From contig NC_083608.1 in assembly GCF_029168945.1 (NCBI RefSeq), forward strand, positions 17,998,136-18,062,135: 64,000 bases of DNA, in the 5' to 3' direction. The translations under genes were made by a program, and so were the position numbers. Below are positions 29,753 to 41,574 of this stretch, piece after piece; position 1 is the first letter of the stretch; each line of letters begins with the position of its first letter. Origin of the DNA: Cannabis sativa. Taxonomy: Eukaryota; Streptophyta; Magnoliopsida; Rosales; Cannabaceae. The notes below the pieces were generated by a model. The model made no database searches. It was not told where the DNA came from and saw nothing but the letters and a program-made list of their open reading frames with translations.

Positions 29753-30533
29753 TGTTGACCGAGATTTTCGGCAACTATTAAAATATGATTATAGTAGTGA
29801 GCTGTAAGAAAGCGAGATGAGGATTTTTACGTGGTTGGGGCGTTAATGAGCCTTAGTCCACGAGTCTTTGTTATTAATGGATGTATTTAATACAGATTCC
29901 ACACTTGAGGGAAGGTTGTCCTCATAAATACAGAGAATGTTCTTGGTGAGTATTTGCTCTTCTTGCTTATTTGCAACCCAAGATTCTCGACCCCATTAAA
30001 TGAGCTTTGAGGGGGTATTTATAGTGTTTTGGTGGGGTAATCCCTAGAATTGTTCTTACAAATGTATCTGTAAGTATCCATAAAGTTGGGTATTCCCAAT
30101 GAATATACCATGGGTGATGCATGGTCAAATCCCTAGGTGATGTAGGGTTTTTTATGAGGAATGTCCTTTTTGCCTTGTGATTGACGCGACTCTTCGCAGA
30201 GTAGCCGTCGCTAGACTTAAATGATCATTACTGTGGCGCTGCTGTTTGGGGGTTGTGCCGTCAGACTTTATTGCGTGTTACAGTCCCAACACGCTTCCTC
30301 CCATGCGGCATTAAATGCGACTTGATTGCTCAGGAGAGGCCTGACACATCCCGGAGAGGCTTCGTCCTATGCGAGCTTCTGGGAGTACCTTGTACTCCGG
30401 GTGCCTCCTCCGGGACCTATGCCCAGGGTGCTCCCTTGTGGCGTACAAAGACTTATCAAATATTTACAAGTTATCTGATCCACGTGTCCCTATTCGACTG
30501 GTCCACGTATTTTGGGCGAATTCAGGGGCAACA
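29753..30533 (-). repeat. 5' LTR of the Tat-lineage element
   Basis: 781 bp. The minus-strand TATA-like CTATAAATA at 30024-30016 is the likely promoter for the Gag-Pol transcript, about 330 bp upstream of the Gag start codon. Confidence 0.95.
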
Positions 30534-30538
30534 TGTTC
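30534..30538. repeat. Target site duplication TGTTC, right copy
   Basis: TGTTC immediately follows the right LTR and matches 6104-6108 exactly. Confidence 0.93.
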
Positions 30539-31275
30539 TATTTATATTATTTTTCTTAAAAAAATTAAAAAGATTTTCAATTGGCGGATTAATAGTTGTC
30601 ATAATGTTATTATTATATTTTTTCTATTTTTATCCGTTTAATTCATCAATTTTTTTTACTTTATCTAATTATTTTATTTTTCTATTTATATCTGTTTACT
30701 TTGTCTAATTAAATAAATTTTTTATCAAACCAATTATTATAAATTTAAATTCAAACAATTCATATTCTTCTCCTCTTTTTTTTTTTTTTTTTTATTTTCT
30801 AATTTATTTAGTGTCCAATTTATAGTTATATATTGATTTATTTTCTTTTTACATTGAAACAAAACAAGTGATATATGTGTTTTGAATTAAACTAATAATA
30901 ATAATAATAACAATAATAAGTGTTGTAAAAAGCATATAAATAAAATAGCTTCAATTACTATTTATATGATTATTTAAATTGTTAAATAAATTCTAAACAT
31001 ACGTTATAATTTTGTTTTTTTTTTAACGGTGTTATAATTTTGTTTAAGATATATATTTATATTCAACTCTAATAAGTAAATATTTAAGATAATTTTATTG
31101 TAATGGCATAAATGTAATAATGTAATAATATTATGCCTAATTATTAAGTATAAATACACTAATTTCAAAAGATGACATTTGTCACTAATTGATAGAAAGA
31201 GTGCAAAAGAGAGTGCAAAAGAGAGTCTCCTTAGCACTCCTCTTATTTTTTATAGTGATATATATTTTTTTTAAT
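30539..31275. other. AT-rich intergenic stretch
   Basis: No coding signal. Contains a poly-T run (about 30776-30793) and an imperfect (AAT)n microsatellite (about 30892-30918). Confidence 0.6.
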
Positions 31276-31284
31276 TTATAAAAA

Positions 31285-31660
31285 GGGTAAATACCATTTT
31301 GGACCCTCTGTTTTACAAAAGTTACAAATTGGACCCTGTGTTTTGTTAAATGACAAAATGGACCCTGTATTTTCTAAAATAGTACAAATAGGATCCTGAA
31401 TTGATTTTTTGTCAAAATAAAGTTTAATTATAATCCGATCTAAAAGTACTATATGACAAAACTGTTTATATTTTTTGTATCTGTTCGTATTAAGCATTGT
31501 CTTCAAGTTGGTTGTATTAAAAAAAAAAGTTATCAAAAATTAAGCTCAGGGTCCTATTTTTACTATTTTAGAAAATACAGGGTCCATTTTGTCATTTAAC
31601 AAAACACAGGGTCCAATCTGTAACTTTTGCAAAATATAAGATCCAAAATGATATTTACCC
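31285..31660. mobile_element. Mutator-type MITE (376 bp, long terminal inverted repeats)
   Basis: Starts GGGTAAATACCATTTTGGAC and ends with the imperfect inverse, ATCCAAAATGATATTTACCC. The arms are about 115 bp, carrying repeated GGACCCTGTRTTTT words. Flanked by a perfect 9-bp duplication TTATAAAAA (31276-31284 and 31661-31669), the signature of Mutator transposases. No coding capacity. Confidence 0.9.
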
Positions 31661-31669
31661 TTATAAAAA

Positions 31670-32023
31670 TACTAAAAAAAATGGCATTATTCTATTTAAT
31701 GTATATAAATGGATATTAATGCAGTACAAGGGACAGCATACAATGCTTACAAAACACTCCAAATAATTTCAAATTTCATTGTTATATGTATATGTATATG
31801 ACAATACAAGACTAATAATAAAAACACACCTCCTCAGAGTAGACAAGAGTACAAGAGAAAAAACCCAACATTTTCTTGTAATTAAATAATAACACAAACA
31901 TATCTAAATTAACAAAAAGTATAAATAAAAATAATATGGTCTCTACTAACTACAAGGTAGAGACAACATTTAGACTTTATAAAAACATGTTCATCATCTT
32001 CAAGGACTAGAAAATTTTGAAAT
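31670..32023. other. 3' flank of the PELPK-like gene
   Basis: AT-rich, no frame. On the minus strand this is the 3' UTR and downstream region of the gene at 32024-32356. No other feature seen. Confidence 0.5.
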
Positions 32024-32356
32024 CTAGGATGGTGGTGGAGAAGAAAGGAATGGAATGTTTGGCATTGTGAATGGGATATTGGGCATGTTTGGAAGCGAGG
32101 TTATACTTGGCATAGGTGGGAAGCTGAGTTTTGGGATAGTGGGCCCAATGGGCAAGCTTGGAAGCGGAGGCATAGTTAGCCCATTTGGTAAAGTTGGCAA
32201 ATTGGGCTGCGGGAGAGATGGTATGGAAGGGATATTGGGCTTTGGTAAATTTGGGCCTGTTGATTGGAGAAGATTACGAGCTGCAAGCCCATTATCAATG
32301 CTCATAAAGGCAAAAGCAATGAATAAAACTAAGGTGAAACAATTGTTTAAGGCCAT
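32024..32356 (-). CDS. Small secreted proline-rich (PELPK-like) cell-wall protein
   Basis: 110-residue protein, single exon. The start is the ATG at 32356 (MALNNCFTLV); the frame extends upstream only through a non-ATG codon. Residues 1-27 form a signal peptide (hydrophobic LVLFIAFAFM, cleavage likely around GLAA/RN), followed by the ARNLLQS motif common at the mature start of such proteins. The rest is a run of Pro/Leu/Ile/Asn-rich short repeats of the P-x-L-P / IPSIPSLP type, then NMPNIPFTMPNIPF and a terminal PPPS. PELPK1-like proteins are secreted and cell-wall associated; their exact role is poorly defined. TATA box about 105 bp upstream. Expression from its own promoter is likely because no transposon interrupts it. 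Confidence 0.8.
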   Translation of the reverse strand: MALNNCFTLVLFIAFAFMSIDNGLAARNLLQSTGPNLPKPNIPSIPSLPQPNLPTLPNGLTMPPLPSLPIGPTIPKLSFPPMPSITSLPNMPNIPFTMPNIPFLSSPPPS

Positions 32357-32458
32357 TATGCAAATCAAAACTCAAGATTTTTCAAGCACAATGGTTGTGA
32401 ATTGTGTGTAATGATTGATTGGGATGTTGAGTTTATGGTGTTTGAGGATTGTTTAGGG

Positions 32459-32467
32459 TTTTATATA
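32459..32467 (-). promoter_or_regulatory. TATA box of the PELPK-like gene
   Basis: Minus strand TATATAAAA about 105 bp before the start codon, followed by a C/A-rich leader. Confidence 0.65.
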
Positions 32468-32469
32468 GA

Positions 32470-33400
32470 GGAAGATCTCATGGGTTGGAGTATGTTTTGT
32501 TGGGAAAGAAAGACATAGAAAGCTACTTTGAATTTGAAATTTTGTGGATGTTAGGTCAACTTTCTTACTTACCTTCTTTAGTTTGAAATAATGACACAAA
32601 TTTTGTTTAGCTAAAATCATCTACTCTTAAAGTAGTATAAACTGGAAAATGAACAGAGTTTAGAAGTGGAATTATTGTATGTGTTTGGTTATCAAAATAT
32701 ATTTAACCATAACATTACCAATACCGCATAGTTTTTTTAATTATTGATTTTTTTGGCCATGACAAATCAAATTTATAAAAGTAGAAATTATACCTATAAC
32801 ATATAAATAAAGGAAAAATTAGATGGTGATATTTTTTTTTTTACAAAATATATTTGTATTTTTTTAAGAAAATTCAACCAAGTACAATAATCACTTAGGA
32901 CCTTTATTAATAATGAAAAAAAACTTCACGCTAATAAATTTTTCTACTATGATATTGTCAAATACAATGCATTAAAGTTGCTTCATCAAGATTAATCACA
33001 CAATGTTAAAATTAATATATTTATGTATTTGTATCAATTCAATAAACTGTAAAAATATAATAACAATGATAGGCTGTTTGAATATATACTACATGTATAT
33101 ATAATGTTTATAAAATCTTATATATACTTTTACATAATAACAGTGAGTATAGAAGCTTATTCCTCATTCATTTTCTTTATAAATCTATAAAATTTCTTTT
33201 CATAAACCAAAAATATTTTACAACAAATTTTTTACATTAATAAATATTTATCTCACATAATTAATTACCTAAAATATAATGCAACTTTGGTGGACACCAA
33301 TATACTCAAATTATAAATAGCTAAGAGACATAATTATAAATCAGTTATGATGATATTAATATTTCTAAAGAAAAAGTCTCACCTTTTATATAACTCTTAA
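32470..33400. other. AT-rich intergenic region
   Basis: Upstream region of the PELPK-like gene and beyond. No frame, RNA gene or repeat with clear ends recognised. Confidence 0.5.
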
Positions 33401-33409
33401 TATTTTTAA

Positions 33410-33685
33410 GGGAAATTTACATGGTATACTAATTTTTGCTATTTTTTTTAGCAGTATTTTTTACTTTTTTACTGTATTTTTTTATAAGTTTCATACTGCA
33501 GTATAATGTGTTAAGTTTTCACTGATGTTCTACTAGTGTTTTACTAGTGTTTTACTGTTGTTTTGAGTTGTTATGCTTTGTGTTTTACTGGTGTTTTATA
33601 AAAACATAATATTTTTGAAAAAATTTCTGTGTGACAGTATTTTTGTAAAAATTAACCCAAATTCTAGTATTTTTGTAAGTTTCCC
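33410..33685. mobile_element. Mutator-type MITE (276 bp)
   Basis: Begins GGGAAATTTACA and ends with the near-inverse TGTAAGTTTCCC. Flanks TATTTTTAA (33401-33409) and TATTTCTAA (33686-33694) match at 8 of 9 bases. Interior has repeated GTTTTACTRGTG words. Confidence 0.75.
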
Positions 33686-33993
33686 TATTTCTAATGTAAT
33701 TTAAAATTATTGGCCCATAAATTAGTTAGAAATTTAAACTGTAAAATATACAAAATTTAATATAAAAATATAAATTCTTTAAATATAATGTAATTCTCAA
33801 TTGCTAAAAAATTGCGCAAAACACATTTAGTGATAACAGACAAAATACTTATTTATTATGTATATTTATTTGATAAAAACACGTCAAAGTGTCAAAATCA
33901 TTTTTTATTAATCATGTAAGATAGAGTGTATGAGAAGGTCACAACTCAGTATAAAAATAATTTAGAGGAATATTTTACATCCGTAATAGTTTA

Positions 33994-34484
33994 GGTGGCG
34001 TTTGATAACACTTTTTTAATCAGTTTTCTGTTTTTAAAAGTAGAAAAGTGAAAATATTTTTCAAAAACATGTTCTATAAAACTGTTTTTACTTTTCAATT
34101 TTATAATTAGAAATCAAAATTTTAAAAACCAAAAAAATTACTTTCAATATTTTTTTAAACAGTTTTTTTTTTCTTAATCAATCTTTTAGATTACGACCAG
34201 ACCCGTACCCAAATCCCCTCCCCACGGCCCTAGCGCTGAACCCGACTTTTGACTTGAACCCGAATCCGACCCCGGACCTAGATCCGACTTAAATAAAATC
34301 AAAAAATAAAAATAAAAATGAACTTTACAGAACGCACTTTTGTTTTCTGTTTTTAAAATTGAAAAATAAAAGTGGTTACAGAACGCATTTTTGTTTTTCA
34401 AAAATAAATTTTTAAAAACAAAAATTTTACTTTCATTTTATAATTAAAAAAAATTAAAAAACAAAAGTGTTACCAAACGGCACC
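33994..34484. mobile_element. PIF/Harbinger (Tourist-like) MITE (491 bp)
   Basis: Ends GGTGGCGTTTGATAACACTT / AAGTGTTACCAAACGGCACC. Flanked by TTA (33991-33993 and 34485-34487), the 3-bp duplication of PIF/Harbinger elements. A GC-richer patch with repeated ACCCGA/ATCCGA words lies at 34190-34290. Confidence 0.8.
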
Positions 34485-34489
34485 TTAGT

Positions 34490-35457
34490 GACTTAATTCT
34501 TTCCACTATGAATCAGGAAACAATATATTAACTTATTTATTTTTATAATAATTTAAGTGGTATCACAACTATAAAATAACTATTAATTTAAACAATATAA
34601 TATGTAATATTTAATATAAAAAAATATATTTTTTAATACAAGAAATTCTCAATTCTTATAAAAATCATTCGAAATGCGGTAGTATTTTCTAGTTAAATAA
34701 TAAAACAAATTAGTTTGGCAATAAGACCATTGCAATCAACTTTTAGGGCTTGCTATGTGAACACAGAAATTTCATTGGTCATTGCCCATTTGGCCAAGTT
34801 ATAGACTACATAATTAAAGTCTCTAGCAACAAAAAAAAAAAGGTACACCCCAAGAAAGAAGCCTTCAATTTCTTGTTTTTTTATCAGAAAGTTATGAATT
34901 TTCTATCTATAATTCTCACACTGAGGTGTGCAATACTATATGTAGTGACATTTTATAATTAGTTAGTAATTTTTTATATTATTTATTAAATCTAAATACG
35001 TGGGATACGATATTCAAATACACTAGTATTGCATATTTCGTAATGTTTGACACATTAAAATAATACTCCTTAGCAATTCTCATCATAAAATGATACATGT
35101 TAACTCAATCAACACTTAAGAGAGTGTAGAACATGGATACTAACACTATTCAGTATTTCTTTTTGCTAAAAAATAATTTAAATAATTTCAGTTACAGATG
35201 CAACGTATGCCACAAATAGTGCCATACAAGTTAGAAAGTCTAAATATTTAAGATAAAATAAGAATAGTAGAAGTAGTTTATTCATTTTAAGAGCATGCAA
35301 AATTAATTCATGTGTAGCTACATGATGACACTCCTATAAAATGATCTTCAGTAGTGACACGTCAAAAATATTCATATTATCTAAAAATAATCTAATTTAT
35401 TTTATCTCCTTTTCAAATTATTTTTGTGTTTTTTGTTCTAATAATTTTTTTTTTTGA
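34490..35457. other. AT-rich intergenic region
   Basis: No coding signal or bounded repeat recognised; poly-A/T tracts only. Confidence 0.5.
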
Positions 35458-35490
35458 AAAGGCTAATCTAGCTTCTCTCTTTCTCTTTCC

Positions 35491-36700
35491 ATGGTGAAGA
35501 AGAAGAGAGTTCTTAGAAAGTCGATCACGAGATCGTCGAAGCTGATTTCAGGTGAGAAACATGCAGTATGAATCGAGGATGGTGGAGCTCCAGCCAAGGA
35601 CGAAGTCATGGATGTCTTTATGGACATGAATCAACCAGAAGAGATTGACGTCGATGAAGATTCGGAGAAAGCTCTGTACGTTGATGAAGATGCTAAGGCT
35701 GAAAGAAGCTTAAATTGGGTAGAGGAAGTAGATCGGGAAGAGGATTTTCTTTCAAGTGCTCAGAATCAATGGAAGAAATTCACAGATGGTAAGCTGTTCT
35801 ATTCTGACCCTAAGCTTTCTTTTACAAAACCTTTGGCTATGAATGGATTAAAAATCGCTAAAGTAGATATTGAGGAAGCAAAGATTGAAGAGGCGCACTG
35901 GAGTTCGATTGTGATTCGTATGGTTCTTGGAGCCAATGTTCCTGCACTAATTTTTGAGGGTTTTATTCGAAGAATCTGGGGTCATCTTGACATTACTCAA
36001 ATGGCTATAATGACAATGGGGCTTACAATGGTGAAGTTTAATGATGATACTACTCGTGATCAGGTGTTGGAACTCGACATGATTCAATTTGACAAAAAAC
36101 CTATTATAGTGAGGCCTTGGTCATCTGATCTTGATACGGTTCGATTAGTCAAATTTGTGTTGTTATGGATTAGGCTCCATGGACTTGCCCTGCAATACTG
36201 GGGAAGCAAGACTCTCAGTGCTCTTATTAGCACAATAGGGAATCCTATTATGGTAGACAAATTTACCAAAGATAGGACTCGAATCCAATTTGTAAGAGTT
36301 TTGGTCAAAATGGATATCTTAGAAAGCCCTCCGACATCCGTGTGGTACTTTAATGAAGTTAGGTAATTTGTAGATCAGGCTATTGACTATGAATGGCTGC
36401 CTGCTAAATGCAAGAATACAGCTCATTTGGTTACATTCATGCAGATTGTAGGAAGACAGAGAAACCACTTGAGAAAAAACTAGGGGTGAGCAAGAAAAAG
36501 GCTGATCTGAATAAGGAAGTCAAGAAGAAAGATAATGATCAAGATTTAGTAAAAAGTGGAAATCAAGCTACTGAAGGAGGCTCGATAGTTGATCCTGGTC
36601 CGGATGCGAATAAGCTAGATCATGTTGTTGGGGAATCCAGTGTCCAAAAAATAGTGAAAACGCCAAAGAAAGTTGTGTCTAAACCTAAGAGTACTACTTG
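35491..36700 (+). pseudogene. LINE ORF1 (DUF4283 and CCHC knuckle), broken
   Basis: The ATG at 35491 (MVKKKRVLRK) is in frame with the long stretch 35608-36366 but separated from it by a TGA at 35569-35571. The central part matches the DUF4283 domain of plant LINE ORF1 proteins (WSSIVIRMVLGANVP, LVKFVLLWIRLHGLALQYWG, VDKFTKDRTRIQFVRVLV). A TAA at 36364 and a frame shift near 36415 then interrupt it. The other frame carries the end of the zinc knuckle (SSFGYIHADCRK, about 36422-36457) and a lysine-rich tail to about 36700. ORF1 of plant LINEs is a nucleic-acid-binding chaperone. This copy could not make it. Confidence 0.8.
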
Positions 36701-36808
36701 AGGTTATGTAGAGGAACACCATGCCACTAAGAATTCTTTTGAAGCTCTTATAGTAAGGCATGAGGAGGGGATAAGAGAGGAAGGATTTATTTTGTCCATG
36801 TTGGGTTA

Positions 36809-37463
36809 ATGGATTGTTGTAATATAGAAAGTTGGAATGTGAGGGGGTTGAATAATAAAGATAAACAACAGATTGTTTTTGATATCTTTTGTTTGAATAA
36901 AGTTAGGATTGGAGCCTTTTTTGAGACCAAATTAAAAGGAGATAGAGTTAGAGACATGATGAATAAATTCACTAGCTGGAATTTTTATTCTAGTGCTATA
37001 ATTGATGGTAGAATTTTGGTAGTTTGGAGGAAAGATTTTATTAAGGTGAACATCATAAAAAGGAAACTTCTCAACTAATACACTGCCATGTCAAGATGGT
37101 TAGGCAACAAAATAATTGTTGTATTACCTTTGTCTATGGTGCTAACTCGATTGAAGAAACCTTTGGCAGGACCTTCGAAGCTTGAATTTTCCTACTAAAG
37201 CTTGGATGGTGCTAGGTGACTTCAATGCAGTGTTTTTTCAAGATGACCGAAGTGGAGGGAACAAAGTCACAACTGCTGAGATTTTTGATTCTACTAATTG
37301 GCTCACCCAAGCTTTAATGGGATCGCTGAAAAGGACGGGATCAAATTATACTTGGACTAACAATCAAGAGGGGCAAGCTAGGATCTATTCGAGAATAGAT
37401 CATGTTTTTCATAATGAAGATTGGATTGACATCTTCCCGCAATCAGTAGCTCATTTTTCTTGA
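36809..37463 (+). pseudogene. LINE ORF2 endonuclease domain, broken
   Basis: EEP-type endonuclease in two main frames. The first, 36809-37078, includes ESWNVRGLNN and, at the position of the metal-binding Glu, FFETKLKGDR. The second, 37182-37463, contains the GDFNAV block and the RIDHVFHNEDW end block with its catalytic His. A stop at 37076 and a short out-of-frame stretch (37079-37180, with a recognisable VYGAN-type word) separate them. This enzyme nicks target DNA during LINE integration. After 37463 the ORF2 connector is interrupted by the hAT MITE. Confidence 0.8.
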
Positions 37464-37529
37464 GAGACAACTTCAGATCACTACCTGTGTGTTGTGGCTT
37501 CTAGTATCACTGAAAAATAGAGGTAAAAC

Positions 37530-38065
37530 TAGGGATGCACATTTCCCCCACGGAGATGGGGCCCCGCAGGGACCCGCCCCTAATGGGGCGGGGATTCCCC
37601 GTCTAAATGGGGAACGGGACGGGGACGGGGATCACTTTTTATCCCCGAATGTTAAACGGGGCGGGGATGGGGATCACACTCCCTGCCCCGACGGGGACCC
37701 GTTTAGTATTTTATCTTATATTTTAATAATATTTTATAATTTATAATTTATGTTTGCATTTTTTTAGTATATTAGTATCTTTTTTATGAATTTTAAGTTA
37801 TATTTTGGATAATAATTAGTTTATTAAATAATAATTAATGTGTAATATTTTAATTTTTATGTAGTTTAATATTTTTGTATATTAAAAATTTCATTATAAA
37901 CTTTATTTTATTATTAGGGGATTCCTCGTCCCGTCCCCGCCCCATTAGGGGATTCCCCGCCCCATCCTTGATGGGGAATAAGCGGGGATGGGGATTAAAA
38001 TTCTTAACGGGGATGGGGACGGGGGGAGCACTCCCCGCCAATTCCCCGCCCCGTGTGCATCCCTA
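37530..38065. mobile_element. GC-rich hAT-type MITE (536 bp) inside the LINE
   Basis: Terminal inverted repeats TAGGGATGCACA / TGTGCATCCCTA with a perfect 8-bp duplication GGTAAAAC (37522-37529 and 38066-38073), as for hAT elements. Subterminal regions (37545-37700 and 37915-38055) are packed with GGGGACGGGG/GGGGATGGGG words on one strand or the other, around an AT-rich centre. Confidence 0.92.
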
Positions 38066-38318
38066 GGTAAAACCTTTTAGATACTTTGATTTTTGGTCTA
38101 ATCATATAGAGTTTAGGCTCACCGTTACCGATAGTTGGAGGAAATCAATGGCTTGTAAGGGTCTTGAAGGAATTTAGCTAAAGACAATGAGACTTAAACA
38201 TAAACTGAAAGCTTTTAATAGGCAGTTCATTGGTGATATCGGGGAGATCTATGAGTAAGCCAAAGATGAGTATAAAAAGTCCCAACTCAATGTCTAGGCG
38301 AACTAAAGAGACATCAAG

Positions 38319-40195
38319 TGTTGGAAGTTATTTTACTAGGATCTTAGATCTACTCACAAGTATGTTGATTTAACAACCTAAATATGAACTTCTAAAACGA
38401 TAGGAAATTAAACACATAAGAGTATCAGAAATCTTACAGTGATTGCAGCGGAATATATGTCTCCTCCCACTCAAATCTCTAACCCTTGATTCCTTTCTGT
38501 AGCAGAGTATAATCAAGATCTGAGCCCGATAGTCCTTCTTTGTTGTTTCTGAATTCTACACAGCCTTCCTCACTATGATTGAGGTATTACTTGATGTGTG
38601 TGGGCACTACTCTAGCACTTATACTTTTCGAAACAGTGAAGGAAGAGAGAGAGAGGGTGGCGGCTCAGAGAGAATTTTCTGAGAGAAAATTCTTTCAGAA
38701 TAATGTTGTGAAAAGGTTGTACAGTTCTGTTCAACTCTGAAGCCTTTGCCTTCTATTTATAGAAGACCACCCAGGGCTATGATTGACATTTGGAATTGAA
38801 AAAATCAAAGAGAAAAGGAAGCTAAGTGGCCGGCTTAGGCATTGTGGAAACAAGGCTTGCCACTTTTCCAACTTTCCTTTTCCTACACTGATAGTTTCCT
38901 GTTTTGTTAAAAACTGTCAATTCCTTTGTTCAACCACATAAATGTCAAATCTAATTATTTAATAATTAAAATTAATTATCAAATAATATATTGTCATTTA
39001 TTTTATTAATAATGAAACTAATTAAAGTTTCCTAATTAATAAATATGCCCTTCAAAATCTCTATTCTTCGTTTTGCCCTTAATAAGTGATAAATTCTCAA
39101 ATAGACAAGTCTATCTTGAGAATTTTTAATTGATTAATTAAAATCAATTAAATGAGTCTTACAAGTAATATCATCTCAACTAGTGAGGGGACCATGGGTC
39201 TATATATCCGAGCTTCCAATAACCAGATCTAGAATTTACCACTTAAATTCACTGACTTATTAATTCTTCGTTGAATCCACACATAGAACTCAGAATTGCA
39301 CTCTCAGTATATAGAATGCTCTATATGTTCCACCATATAGACACATTATTAGTTATCCAATGTTATAATCCTAATGTGATCAATGATCCTCTATATGGAT
39401 GATTTACACTGTAAAGGGACTAAATTACCGTAACACCCTACAATGTATTTTATCCTTAAAACACTTGACCCTGTATAAATGATATTTCAACTAAGTGAAA
39501 TGAGTACTCAATCATTTATCTCGTTTGGTTAAGCTCGAAGGAAATCACCCTTTGCTTACTATTCGCCAGATAGAAGCTATAGATTCCATATTTATGTTAG
39601 CGCTCCCACTCAATTGCACTACCGTGTTCCCAAAATATATGTATTGCCCAGACTAAAGATTAGGCTTAACTAACAAATCAAAGAACACGAATAATACTCT
39701 TGAAATTGAGCCTAACCATATCAGGATTTCGATCATGTGATCTAGGATCAACTTATGATATTGAATTGAATAGATATTTACGGTAAGTTTTAAAATCTAA
39801 TTCAAAGTTCAATATCGGTCCATTCCAATGCATACTCCATGCATCCAACCTGAGCTTTACTTTAACCTATGTTCTGGAAAGAACATAACATTTCTCCAAA
39901 TGTAAGTAAACTCTGTTGTAGATTGTCATATCAGTAAAACCCAGTGTTCTGATAAATCTAGGAATACTTTATTCACATAGTCATGTTTACTTTCCACTGT
40001 GTTGACAACACAATAAACACGATCAAGTATGTGAAAAAGGGGTTTGGATGAATTTATAAATCAAATAGACAAGTAATTGATTAAGTGAACCAAAACATAC
40101 ACAAGTGAATGAAAAATTACTTCTGTTACTTTATTGATATTGAATAATCTGGATTACATTGAAACAGAGTTTTATTTAGGGCATAAAACCCAACA
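38319..40195 (-). mobile_element. Solo LTR (1877 bp), probably Ty1/copia, inside the LINE
   Basis: Begins TGTTGGAAGT, ends AAACCCAACA, flanked by TCAAG (38314-38318 and 40196-40200). No internal region is present. The minus strand starts TGTTGGGTTTTATGCCCTAA, and a TATA-like CTATAAATAG lies near 38763-38754 on that strand, so the original element pointed left. The copia assignment rests on remembered LTR starts and is tentative. A single LTR with intact duplication implies LTR-LTR recombination. Confidence 0.85.
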
Positions 40196-40259
40196 TCAAG
40201 TACCTGTAAGAGGAGAAAAAAATTGTTGTTTTCTTTCAAACTCAGGAAAAAATGTACCA

Positions 40260-41510
40260 CAAATTTTTGAGGCAGAGGAGTAAAATCAACTAGGTGCAAA
40301 AAGGTGATGATAACACCACCTTTTTTCATGCTTGTTTAAAAAAGAGGAAAGAAGAAAATTGCATTGCTACTTTTACAGATACTAATGGCACAGTGGTGGA
40401 TAATTTTACTGAAGTAGTTACTCATTTTCTTAGTCACTTTCAAAGTGTCATGGGGAGCTCAGACACACCTTCTTTAAAAGTGAATAAAGATTGCATAGCC
40501 ATGGGTCTAGTGCTCTCGCTTGACCAACAACTTGCTCTTTTGAAACCTTTTACACAAAAGGAGATTAAAAAAGCTTTATTCAGTATTCCTAGCAACAAAT
40601 CTCCAAGTTGGGACGACTTGGGTCTGGTTTTTATAAAAATATTTGGCCTGAGGTGGGGAAGGAAATTTGTTCAGCCATTGGTCATTTTTTTGACACTAAT
40701 CAGATCCTCCAGGAGCTTCATAGTACTGCCATTACCTTGATTCCTAAGGTTGATTGTCCTACTTTAGCAGCCAATTATCAGCCAATTGAGTGCTATAATA
40801 CTATGTACAAGTGCATCTCTAAGTTTTTATGTTCAAGACTTTCCACGGTCCTCCCTAAAATAGTGCAAGAAAATCAAAGAACATTCGTTCAAGGTCGTTC
40901 CATAGCCCATAATATCCTTATTCTCCAAGGCATCTTGAGATGCTATAGTAGGAAGAACATTTCTCTAAGGTGCACAATTAAAATTGATCTCCGAAAAGCC
41001 TATAATACAGTCAACTGGATGTTTATTGAAGATCTCTTGAAGGCTCTCTGCTTTCCTTCAAAGTTTATTAGTTGGGTAATGATCTCTTTTGAGAATACTT
41101 CTTATTCCCTCTTAGTTGGAAAAAGCTTTGCAAGGTTCGACAAAAATTCACTCAAAAAGAGATACGAGCTGCTGCTAAAAAAGGTAAATTTAGAGCTTCA
41201 AAATTATATTTTTCCACTATCACTCAGCCTCCGGTTCTCTATAACAGAGATGTTTGGTGTGGATTAAATATACCTAAACATCGTTTCATACTTTGGCAAA
41301 CTATCAACACAAACATGCTCACTTGTGACATGTTAAGTAGGCTTTACATTGAATTAAGCTCTCTAAGTTGTCCAGTTTGTGACAACTTTAACGAAAGTCA
41401 TAATCATCTCTTTTTGGAACGTTACTCTCACAATGTGGTGAAATCTATTTTCAGTTGGGCTGATTTTTCTATGCGGTCGTTGAGTTACAGCAGCTAGACC
41501 AACTGGGTAT
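40260..41510 (+). pseudogene. LINE ORF2 reverse transcriptase and zf-RVT fragments
   Basis: Resumes the LINE after the solo LTR. 40294-40625 and 40608-41140 together cover the N-terminal RT region, with KGDDNTTFFHACLKKR, ITLIPKVDCPTLAANYQPI and QENQRTFVQGRSIAHNILI. They also include RT motif A (KIDLRKAYNTVNW, about 40978-41018). A frame change lies near 40615. Shortly after 41120 the sequence jumps to the region before the zf-RVT domain, so the polymerase active site with the usual YADD and the thumb are deleted. The zf-RVT part (PKHRFILWQTINTNMLTCDM, CPVCDNFNESHNHLFLE) follows at about 41270-41440. No RNase H is seen. Confidence 0.8.
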
Positions 41511-41574
41511 CGACCCCTACCCCTGGTTTAATTCGATATTTTAATGAAGTTTCTTTTTTCTTGATAAAAAAAAA

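Larger units (their letters stand above)
6109..30533 (-). mobile_element. Ty3/gypsy Tat-lineage LTR retrotransposon, complete, with nested insertion
   Basis: LTRs at 6109-6888 and 29753-30533 both begin TGTTGA and end GGGGCAACA. They are flanked by a perfect 5-bp duplication TGTTC (6104-6108 and 30534-30538). The element is transcribed on the minus strand: primer binding site and Gag-Pol lie next to the right-hand LTR, the polypurine tract next to the left-hand one. The Tat lineage is assigned from a second, archaeal-type RNase H between the RT-linked RNase H and integrase, and from a large antisense gene between pol and the 3' LTR. The span is 24,425 bp, of which 12,075 bp is a later nested insertion, leaving about 12.3 kb. 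The two LTRs differ at about four substitutions and one indel, so insertion was recent. Confidence 0.95.
35460..41574 (+). mobile_element. Plant L1-type LINE, decayed, with two nested insertions
   Basis: Contains ORF1 (DUF4283 plus zinc knuckle), endonuclease, part of reverse transcriptase and a zf-RVT domain in that order, and ends in a short A run (41565-41574). It is interrupted by a hAT MITE (37530-38065) and a solo LTR (38319-40195). Multiple stops and an internal deletion in the RT make it inactive. The 5' limit is approximate and I found no clear target duplication. Confidence 0.8.

Noticed and set aside
32055..32411. 118-codon plus-strand frame rich in Gly
   Set aside because: Exact antisense of the PELPK-like gene, which has the signal peptide and TATA box.
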